Shown piece by piece: positions 15,215-20,854 of a stretch of 20,854 nucleotides of DNA. Source of the DNA: JBFKPQ01 sp041628225 (lineage in GTDB: Bacteria; Actinomycetota; Acidimicrobiia; Spongiisociales; JAENVV01). Each line of letters begins with the position of its first letter. The stretch's first letter is position 1. The stretch lies in the NCBI GenBank assembly GCA_041628225.1, contig JBFKPQ010000028.1, positions 1-20,854 of the forward strand, given 5' to 3'. The notes beneath the pieces were generated by a model. The model was given only the letters and a program-made list of their open reading frames with translations, had not been told where the DNA came from and did no database searches. A program made the translations under genes and the position numbers.

Positions 15215-15922
15215 GTGTCTGACCAGGTGATCGTGCTGACAGGCGGAACGGGCGGACTCGGAACGGCCGTGGCGCGGCGGCTGGCCGCACGCGGCGCACA
15301 ACTGGCCGTCACGTACCTTCTCCCGGACGAAGCTACGACATTCGAAGAGCAGCTCGGCCTCGACGAGGACCGGCTCTTGCTGAAGCGCATCAACGCGATC
15401 GATGCCGAAGAGCTGTCCGGGTTCATGAAGCAGACGGTCGAGCGGTTCGGACGCATCGATGGCCTGGGTGCACTCGTCGGTGGATGGGCCGGCGGTCGGG
15501 ACATCGACGAAACCGACGACGTCCGTTTCGAGCGCATGCTGGACCTCAATCTGCGCTCCGCGTTCTACTCGGTCCGAGCGGCTGTCCCGCATCTGAAGGC
15601 GGCGGGAGGCGGTCGGATCGTGCTCGTCGGCAGCCGCGCCGTCGACGACGCTCCAGCCGGCCAGGCCGCCTTCAATGCCGCGAAAGCCGGCGTCGTCGCG
15701 CTCGCCAAGTCGGCCGCGCACGAACTCGCCGACCACGACATCACTACGAACGTCGTGATGCCCGCCGTCATCGACACGCCCGCGACGAGGGCCACCCTTC
15801 CCTATGCCGACTACGTCGACTGGCCCACTCCCGACGACATCGCCGCAGTCATCGACTTTCTCCTGTCGGGCGACTCCGGCGTGATGTCCGGCGCCACGAT
15901 CCCCGTCTACGGCAAGGCCTGA
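15215..15922 (+). CDS. SDR-family protein with catalytic Tyr replaced by Phe
   Basis: The product is 235 aa from GTG 15215, with AAGGAG about 8 nt upstream. The Rossmann motif TGGTGGLG (9-16) and a Gly-rich GALVGGWAGG stretch are present. The usual YxxxK is F153-x3-K157 in AAFNAAKAGV, directly readable from the ttc codon. A candidate catalytic serine, S140, lies in LVGSRAV. Without the tyrosine, normal SDR hydride chemistry should fail, so it may be a binding or regulatory protein or use another residue. A C-terminal MSGATIPVYG block is normal for FabG-like proteins. It is divergent from the ABC ATPase and upstream of the ion-transport operon. Confidence 0.88.
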   Translation: MSDQVIVLTGGTGGLGTAVARRLAARGAQLAVTYLLPDEATTFEEQLGLDEDRLLLKRINAIDAEELSGFMKQTVERFGRIDGLGALVGGWAGGRDIDETDDVRFERMLDLNLRSAFYSVRAAVPHLKAAGGGRIVLVGSRAVDDAPAGQAAFNAAKAGVVALAKSAAHELADHDITTNVVMPAVIDTPATRATLPYADYVDWPTPDDIAAVIDFLLSGDSGVMSGATIPVYGKA

Positions 15923-15986
15923 CGGGCCATCGATCCGATGACAGAACATCCTCGTCCTGTGACCTGAACTCCCGGCCGCACTCGGA

Positions 15987-15992
15987 TAGATT
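15987..15992 (+). promoter_or_regulatory. Leaderless -10 box TAGATT for the ion-transport operon
   Basis: TAGATT ends 6 nt before ATG 15999. It is the clearest promoter-like element between the SDR stop and the khtT-like gene. The stretch 15923-15986 otherwise holds no recognisable element. Confidence 0.55.
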
Positions 15993-15998
15993 GCTGGC

Positions 15999-16103
15999 AT
16001 GCGTTCGGCTCACGCTCACCCCGTTCCCCGATCACGAGGCCCACAGGGCGTCCTCCGCTGCCAAGGGGTGAGAGCTGGCTTCGTCGGGCCGGTGCGCGAA
16101 TGA
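15999..16103 (+). CDS. Candidate 34-residue leader peptide coupled to the khtT-like gene
   Basis: ATG 15999 follows a TAGATT box by 6 nt. The frame stays open for 34 codons and stops at TGA 16101-16103, which overlaps the next start as ATGA. The peptide is basic (N-terminus MRSAHAHPVPRSRG) and has no known motif. The downstream gene has no Shine-Dalgarno, so ribosomes finishing this frame could be what starts it. It could be a coupling leader or an ion-responsive regulatory peptide. It is short and could be chance. Confidence 0.45.
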   Translation: MRSAHAHPVPRSRGPQGVLRCQGVRAGFVGPVRE

Positions 16104-16603
16104 TCACACCGCGGGACATCCCCGTCGACAGAACCCCGCTACCAGGGGTCGGTTTGCGACTCGAATTGATGGCCGCCGACGGCAACCGTCTCGGCGTCAT
16201 CCACCTGCAGCAAGGTGGCATCGAACTGTTCATCAGTCGGAGCGACGACCCAGACCTGGCGGCGGCGTCGGTGACGCTCACCCCTCGTGAGGCGGCGACC
16301 CTCATCGAGTTGTTCGGCGGATCTTCGTTCTCTCACGAGTTGTCGCATCTCCAGGAAGCCGCCGCGGGTGTCGCCGTGGACTGGCTGACGATCGAGCACG
16401 GAGAGCCGTATGTCGCCCGCTCGCTGGGCGACACGCGACTACGGACCCGAACGGGGGTGTCGATCGTGGCGGTGGTCCGTGACGGGTCGGTAGAACCGTC
16501 GCCGACACCACAGTTCGTCTTCGCGGCAGGCGACGTCCTGGTCGCGGTGGGAACGGCCGACGGGCTGGCCCGAGCCGGAGCTCTCATCAGAGGCGAGCCG
16601 TGA
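16100..16603 (+). CDS. KhtT-like regulatory subunit of a cation:proton antiporter (RCK_C)
   Basis: The product is 167 aa; ATG 16100 overlaps the candidate leader stop. The N-terminal half is a small domain (GLRLELMAADGNRLGVIHLQ, then LTPREAATLIELFGG). The C-terminal 80 residues look like a TrkA-C/RCK_C domain, with VAVDWLTIEHGEPYVARSLGD, GVSIVAVVRDG and FAAGDVLVAVGTADGL. KhtT in Bacillus (about 165 aa) binds cyclic di-AMP and gates the K+/H+ antiporter KhtU. The length and the adjacent antiporter gene 4 bp downstream fit that. Binding of cyclic di-AMP here is not readable from sequence. Confidence 0.85.
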   Translation: MITPRDIPVDRTPLPGVGLRLELMAADGNRLGVIHLQQGGIELFISRSDDPDLAAASVTLTPREAATLIELFGGSSFSHELSHLQEAAAGVAVDWLTIEHGEPYVARSLGDTRLRTRTGVSIVAVVRDGSVEPSPTPQFVFAAGDVLVAVGTADGLARAGALIRGEP

Positions 16604-16607
16604 TGCC

Positions 16608-17759
16608 ATGCGAAGCTTGTTCTTGCTCGAACTCGGAGCGGTCCTTCTCGCGCTCACGTTCCTGACCAGAGCCGCCGGCCGCTTTTCGTTCTCTCCCATC
16701 CCGCTGTACCTCGTCCTCGGGCTGCTGATCGGGGAACACGGTCCCGTCCCGCTGGACGTCAGTCGTGAGTTCATCGATGCCGGCGCCGAGTTGGGGGCGA
16801 TCCTGTTGCTGTTCCTCCTCGGCGTCGAGTACTCCGTGGACGAACTGACCGCCGGGGCACGGCGGGCCTACGTGTCCGGAACGGTCGACCTCGGCCTGAA
16901 TTTTCTGCCCGGCTTCCTGGTCGGTGTCCTCTTGGACTGGTCGATCCCGGCCGCGTTTCTCCTCGGTGGCGTGACCTACATCTCGTCTTCGGGCATCGCC
17001 GCCAAGCTCCTCCGGGATCTCGGCTGGATGGGCAACCGTGAGACCCCGGCGGTGCTGTCGGTCCTCGTCATCGAGGATCTCGTGATGGCGGTGTATCTCG
17101 CCGTGGCCGCCGCGCTGGTGCTCGGCGTCGGGGCCGGAGCAGCCATGTCGACGCTCCTCGGAGCCGTGGCCCTCGTCGTCGTGGTCATCGTCACGGCAGG
17201 CAGGTTCGGCCCACATCTGAGCCGCCTGGTCTTCATACGGTCCGACGAGTCGGTGCTGCTCGGCCTCCTCGGCATCGTGTTGACGGTGGCCGGCCTGGCT
17301 GAACGGGTGCACGTGTCGGCAGGTGTCGGGGCCTTCCTCATCGGTTTGGCGGTGTCCGGCGATGCCGCTCATCGAGCGGGTCAGCTGCTCGGACCGTTGC
17401 GAGACCTGTTCGGGGCTGCATTCTTCGTCTTCTTCGGCCTGCAGGTCGACCCCACCGAGATCCCGCCCGTCCTCGTACCGGCGCTCGCGCTCATCGTCGT
17501 CGCCGCAGCGACCAAGCTGGTCACCGGCTGGGTGGCGGGCCGCCGATTCGGTGCCGGCCCGCGCGGTCGTCGCCGAGCCGCCGCCTTGCTGGTGGCGCGG
17601 GGCGAGTTCTCGATCATCATCGCCGAGTTGGGGATCGAAAGCGGGCTCGAGCCTCAGCTTGCGCCTCTGGCGACGACGGTCGTTCTCGGATTGGCAGTCC
17701 TCGGACCGATCCTCGTCCAAGTCTCGGCACGCGCAGAGAAGAGTCATGAATTCGCCTGA
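16608..17759 (+). CDS. KhtU-like CPA2-family cation:proton antiporter
   Basis: The product is 383 aa with about 11-12 hydrophobic segments. ATG 16608 lies 4 bp after the khtT-like stop. Family blocks seen are IPLYLVLGLLIGEHG in an early helix, AILLLFLLGVEYS, the LGGVTYISSSGIAAK region, a VLVIEDLVMAVYL segment (E and D in the ion-pathway helix) and the closing GVGAFLIGLAVSG and FFVFFGLQVDP helices. These match KefB/KhtU-type antiporters that exchange K+ (or another cation) for H+. The soluble gating domain is supplied by the separate upstream subunit, since no RCK domain is fused. It overlaps the Ca-ATPase start by 14 bp, so all three are translationally linked. Confidence 0.92.
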   Translation: MRSLFLLELGAVLLALTFLTRAAGRFSFSPIPLYLVLGLLIGEHGPVPLDVSREFIDAGAELGAILLLFLLGVEYSVDELTAGARRAYVSGTVDLGLNFLPGFLVGVLLDWSIPAAFLLGGVTYISSSGIAAKLLRDLGWMGNRETPAVLSVLVIEDLVMAVYLAVAAALVLGVGAGAAMSTLLGAVALVVVVIVTAGRFGPHLSRLVFIRSDESVLLGLLGIVLTVAGLAERVHVSAGVGAFLIGLAVSGDAAHRAGQLLGPLRDLFGAAFFVFFGLQVDPTEIPPVLVPALALIVVAAATKLVTGWVAGRRFGAGPRGRRRAAALLVARGEFSIIIAELGIESGLEPQLAPLATTVVLGLAVLGPILVQVSARAEKSHEFA

Positions 17760-20433
17760 TCGCAGCTGGTGGGCCTACGAGATCGACGCGGCGGCGGACG
17801 ACCTGGACACCACACTCGACGGCCTCTCGTCCTCGGCGGCCGAGCTTCGCCTGAACAGCTATGGGCCGAATGAGCTCGAGGCGGAACCGGCCCGCCCACC
17901 GTTGCTGATCTTTGGAACCCAGTTCGCCAACACGATGATCGTGGTCTTGTTGATCGCCGCAGCCGTGACGGTTGCGATCGGAGATCTGAAGGACGCGGTG
18001 GTGATCACCGCCATCGTGATCCTCAACGCCATCATCGGCTTCGTGCAGGAGTACCGGGCTGAACAGGCCATGGCCGCGCTCAAGACGATGGCGGCACCGA
18101 CGGCCCGCGTCGTTCGCGACGGCGCCGAGGCGACGATTCCGGCATCGGGTCTGGTTCCCGGCGACATCGTGACCCTCGAGTCCGGTGACGTGGTCCCGGC
18201 CGACCTGCGGCTCGTCGAGTGTCCCAACCTACGCATCAACGAGGCGCCGCTCACGGGCGAGTCGGTGCCTGTCGACAAGGTGCCGCATGCCTTGCTGGCC
18301 GACGCCGGCGAGCTCCTGGCCGACCGCAGGAACATGACCTTCAAGGGGACCGCGGTGGTCTACGGACGTGGCCGCGGGCTGGTGGTGGCGACCGGCATGG
18401 ACACGGCGTTGGGACGCATCGCCGGCCTGTTGAAAGAACACCAGGCTCCCCGCACCCCCCTCCAACTCCGGCTGGCCGTCCTCGGGCGCCGACTCGCGGC
18501 GGCGGCGCTCGGCGTGTGTGTGCTCGTCTTCGTCGTTGGCGTGGCGCGCGGCGAGGACGTGACGCTCATGTTCCTGACGGCGGTCAGCCTCGCCGTTGCG
18601 GCCATACCTGAAGCGCTTCCCGCCGTCGTGACGATATCGCTCGCACTCGGAGCTCAGCGGATGGTCCGCCAGAACGCTCTGGTGCGGAAGCTACCGGCCG
18701 TGGAGACGTTGGGATCGGTGACCGTCATCTGCTCGGACAAGACCGGAACGCTCACCCAGGGCCGGATGGCGGTTCAGCGCGTGTGGACGCTGGCAGGCGA
18801 GGCAGAGGTGACGGGCAGCGACTACTCACCTGCCGGTGACCTCACGATCGGCGCCAGACCGCTGGACATCGTGGCGCCCTGGGACGACCTCGTACTCACC
18901 GGTCTGTTGTGCAACGACGCCGCCTTGGTGGCGCCGAGCGCTCCGGAAGGAGCTTGGTCGATCGTCGGCGATCCGACGGAAGGGGCTCTCCTGACGCTCG
19001 CGGCCAAGGCGGGTTACGAGACCGATGACCTGGCCGACGCATACCCGCGTGTGGCCGAAGTTCCCTTCGACTCGGAACGGAAGCGCATGACCACGCTCCA
19101 TCGATCGCGCCAGGGCGGTGGCCGCTTGGCCGCAAAGGGCGCGTTGGAGTCCGTGTTGACCATCTCCACGAGGGCTGCGACGGCCGACGGTCCTGTCGAG
19201 CTCGATGCCGCGACTCGCGCCCGCTTCGTCGAGCAGGCCGAGACCTACGCCGCGGCGGGGTTCCGGGTGTTGGCGTTCGCAGGCCGAGCGACCACTTCGG
19301 CCGAGGTGCCGGAGCTGCGCGAGGCCGATCTGGTGCTGCACGGGATCGTGGCCATGGCCGATGCTCCCCGCCCGGAGTCGGCGGCGGCCGTCGAAGCCTG
19401 CGTGACCGCCGGCATCACGCCGGTCATGATCACCGGCGACCACCCGGCGACGGGACGCGCCATCGCCGACCGGCTCGGCTTCTTGGGCGACAAGGCGGTG
19501 CTGACGGGGGCACAACTCGCCGCTGAGCACGCCGAGGGTCTGGCCGGCCATGTCGACCGGGTGGCGGTGTACGCCCGGACGTCGCCGGAGCAGAAACTGG
19601 ACATCGTCCGCGCGTGGAAAGGGCGGGGCGCCATCGTGGCGATGACGGGCGACGGCGTCAACGACGCTCCGGCGCTTCGGACGGCGGACATCGGCGTTGC
19701 CATGGGGCTCGCCGGTACGGAGGTCGCCAAGGAAGCTGCGGACATGGTGCTCACCGATGACAACTTCGCAACGATCGTGACGGCGGTCGGCGAGGGCCGG
19801 CGCATCTACGACAACATCCGCCGGTTCGTTCGCTACACGTTGACGTCCAACTCGGGAGAGATCTGGGTCATGTTCCTGGGTCCGTTCCTCGGGTTGCCGC
19901 TCCCGCTGCTGCCCGTTCACATCTTGTGGATCAACCTCGTGACCGACGGTCTGCCTGGCTTGGCCCTCGGCGTGGAACCGGCCGAGGAGAACGTGATGCG
20001 CCGGCCGGCACGCCCGCCGTCCGAAAGCATCTTCGCGAAGGGGCTGTGGCAGCACGTCGTGATCGTGGGCCTGCTCATGGGGATCATCCCTTTGGCCTTG
20101 GGTATCTGGGGCAATGCGACGGGCCGGCCGTGGCAGACGATGGTGTTCACGTCGTTGGCGTTGCTGCAGTTGGGGCACGCCCTGGCGGTGCGTTCGGAAT
20201 CGACGTCGCTCCGGTCGCTCGGGTTGATGACGAACAAGCCGCTGCTCGCCGCCGTGACGGGAACGCTGCTCCTGCAGCTGGCGGTGATCTACTGGGCTCC
20301 CCTTCAGGACCTCCTGACGGTTTCGGCACTGTCGGCCTTCGAACTCGGCGTGGTGTTGGTCGCCTCGCTCGGCGTGCTCGTGGTGGTCGAGATCGAGAAG
20401 GCGGTGAGGCGCCGGTTCGGTTTCGTGACGTAG
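17746..20433 (+). CDS. P2A-type Ca2+-transporting P-type ATPase
   Basis: The product is 895 aa. ATG 17746 overlaps the antiporter stop; the protein then starts with a normal cation-ATPase N-terminal domain. Landmarks are actuator TGES (170-173), M4 AIPEALP with E289, the phosphorylation site DKTGTLT with D331 and the hinge TGDGVNDAP (634-642). Ca2+ ligands known from SERCA are largely kept: E289 (E309), N702 and E705 in NSGE (N768, E771), N730, T733 and D734 in NLVTDG (N796, T799, D800). The M8 Glu908 position is Gln in ALLQLGHAL. Ca2+ export from the cytoplasm is likely; Mn2+ is possible. Coupling to a khtTU-like pair suggests a shared ionic signal. Confidence 0.95.
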   Translation: MNSPDRSWWAYEIDAAADDLDTTLDGLSSSAAELRLNSYGPNELEAEPARPPLLIFGTQFANTMIVVLLIAAAVTVAIGDLKDAVVITAIVILNAIIGFVQEYRAEQAMAALKTMAAPTARVVRDGAEATIPASGLVPGDIVTLESGDVVPADLRLVECPNLRINEAPLTGESVPVDKVPHALLADAGELLADRRNMTFKGTAVVYGRGRGLVVATGMDTALGRIAGLLKEHQAPRTPLQLRLAVLGRRLAAAALGVCVLVFVVGVARGEDVTLMFLTAVSLAVAAIPEALPAVVTISLALGAQRMVRQNALVRKLPAVETLGSVTVICSDKTGTLTQGRMAVQRVWTLAGEAEVTGSDYSPAGDLTIGARPLDIVAPWDDLVLTGLLCNDAALVAPSAPEGAWSIVGDPTEGALLTLAAKAGYETDDLADAYPRVAEVPFDSERKRMTTLHRSRQGGGRLAAKGALESVLTISTRAATADGPVELDAATRARFVEQAETYAAAGFRVLAFAGRATTSAEVPELREADLVLHGIVAMADAPRPESAAAVEACVTAGITPVMITGDHPATGRAIADRLGFLGDKAVLTGAQLAAEHAEGLAGHVDRVAVYARTSPEQKLDIVRAWKGRGAIVAMTGDGVNDAPALRTADIGVAMGLAGTEVAKEAADMVLTDDNFATIVTAVGEGRRIYDNIRRFVRYTLTSNSGEIWVMFLGPFLGLPLPLLPVHILWINLVTDGLPGLALGVEPAEENVMRRPARPPSESIFAKGLWQHVVIVGLLMGIIPLALGIWGNATGRPWQTMVFTSLALLQLGHALAVRSESTSLRSLGLMTNKPLLAAVTGTLLLQLAVIYWAPLQDLLTVSALSAFELGVVLVASLGVLVVVEIEKAVRRRFGFVT

Positions 20434-20460
20434 GCGTGTCGACACCGAGCCGGTCCACGG

Positions 20461-20784
20461 AGTCCCGCACGGACCGGCCAAAGGCCGGAACGCCGAGATC
20501 CCGGATCGAGAGACCAACGCACGGGAGTTTGCGAACGCAAACTCCGCACGGACCGGCCCAAAGGCCGGTACGCCCCGACCAGGATTCGGCGAATCTGGAT
20601 CAAACAAAACTGAAGACCCGCCCTTCGGGACGGGTCCTCACCAGCAACATCCGACACGGGAGTTTGCGAACGCGAACTCCGGACGGACCGGCCAAAGGCC
20701 GGTGCGCGGCAGCCCCGACCAGGATTCGGCGAATCTGGATCAAACAAAGCTGAAGACCCGCCCTTCGGGACGGGTCTTCAGCTT
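20461..20784. repeat. Imperfect tandem repeat of hairpins, about 135-140 bp per unit
   Basis: Two near-complete units (about 20521-20640 and 20656-20785) and a partial one (about 20461-20494) fill the gap after the Ca-ATPase gene. Each full unit holds, in order: hairpin H1 (GGAGTTTGC-GAAC-GCAAACTCC at 20524-20545; copy at 20659-20680 with a T-G pair), hairpin H2 (ACCGGCC-AAA-GGCCGGT types at 20552-20569 and 20687-20703; CCGGCC version at 20474-20488), a CCCCGACCAGGATTCGGCG segment, an ATCAAACAAA run and a terminator hairpin. Unit offset is 135 bp at H1 and 140 bp at the terminator because of a small insertion. No coding gene is credible here. Confidence 0.85.
20611..20640 (-). terminator. Second-copy terminator, repeat unit 1
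   Basis: TGAAGACCCG and CGGGTCCTCA pair with one mismatch around a TTCG loop. On the minus strand the stem is followed by a TTTTGTTT run, so it reads as an intrinsic terminator behind the tRNA. Confidence 0.7.
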
Positions 20785-20785
20785 T
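20746..20785 (-). terminator. Intrinsic terminator of tRNA-Glu
   Basis: AAAGCTGAAGACCCG and its exact reverse complement form a 15-bp stem with a TTCG-containing loop. On the minus strand it follows the tRNA 3' end immediately and is followed by TTTGTTT. Confidence 0.85.
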
Positions 20786-20854
20786 GGCAGCCCCGACCAG
20801 ATTCGAACTGGCGTTACCGGCTTGAGAGGCCGGCGTCCTAGGCCGCTAGACGAC
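20785..20854 (-). tRNA. tRNA-Glu, anticodon CTC, 5' end cut by the window
   Basis: On the minus strand the sequence runs from about nucleotide 7 of the tRNA: D-arm GTCTAGCGGCCTAGGAC, anticodon stem CCGGC/GCCGG with loop CTCTCAA (anticodon CTC at 20826-20824), T-arm CCAG-TTCGAAT-CTGG, 3' acceptor strand CGGGGCT, discriminator G and an encoded CCA (20787-20785). About six 5' nucleotides lie beyond the window. It decodes GAG. Confidence 0.92.

Noticed and set aside
15923..16099. Riboswitch (ydaO or yybP-ykoY type) upstream of the ion-transport operon
   Set aside because: A GGGGTGAG run and some pairing exist, but the conserved core motifs of these classes are not present; a short leader frame explains the stretch better.
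18826..20607. Open frame of nearly 600 codons opposite the Ca-ATPase gene
   Set aside because: Shadow of the ATPase; low-complexity His/Arg-rich translation and no start signal.
20304..20753. Open frames on both strands across the terminal repeat array
   Set aside because: They read through hairpins and terminators, and the repeated peptide strings only reflect the DNA repeat.

Overview
The window is high-GC, gene-dense DNA that looks chromosomal. It most likely comes from an actinobacterium, plausibly of the Acidimicrobiia type. The signs are an F420 cofactor gene (cofC/fbiD-like) beside an F420-type luciferase-fold oxidoreductase, a VanW-family envelope protein, Thr/Ser/Pro-rich exported proteins, a SugC/MsiK-type sugar ABC ATPase, and many starts with no Shine-Dalgarno but a TANNNT box 6-7 nt before the start codon (leaderless promoters). 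Taxonomy is inferred; no marker gene here fixes it.

Layout. (1) 1-2329: a truncated dynamin-like GTPase on the minus strand, divergent from a coiled-coil protein with a PD-(D/E)XK-like nuclease core. (2) 2335-5892: a compact envelope-signalling locus. An OmpR-type response regulator and its histidine kinase (minus strand, ATGA-coupled) lie between two plus-strand genes for exported proteins. Both exported-protein genes are preceded by the same 11-bp-spaced direct repeat (CTTAGCG-N5-TTAAnCG), and both proteins carry the same roughly 65-residue beta-rich domain, two copies in one and one in the other. This is the best candidate for an undescribed system. (3) 5876-7542: a TIGR01777-type epimerase translationally coupled to a Cas4/RecB-like Fe-S nuclease. 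(4) 7597-9501: a VanW-family protein. (5) 9508-11276: pyruvate kinase followed by a stand-alone Nfu N-terminal-like protein. (6) 11315-13946: an F420-type oxidoreductase, a DUF427 protein, CofC/FbiD and a PIG-L deacetylase. (7) 13956-15922: a lone sugar-type ABC ATPase divergent from an SDR protein that lacks the catalytic tyrosine. (8) 15999-20433: a tightly coupled operon of a candidate 34-residue leader, a KhtT-like RCK_C subunit, a KhtU-like cation:proton antiporter and a P2A Ca2+-type ATPase. (9) 20434-20854: an imperfect tandem repeat of hairpins and terminators behind a minus-strand tRNA-Glu(CTC) cut off by the window end.

How the genes fit together. The two-component locus probably senses an envelope or ionic signal and induces the two exported proteins, one of which ends in a roughly 40-residue Asp/Glu tail likely to bind cations. 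The antiporter/Ca-ATPase operon is a second ion-homeostasis unit. The F420 genes form a small cofactor/enzyme neighbourhood. No mobile element, CRISPR array, integrase or phage gene is visible.
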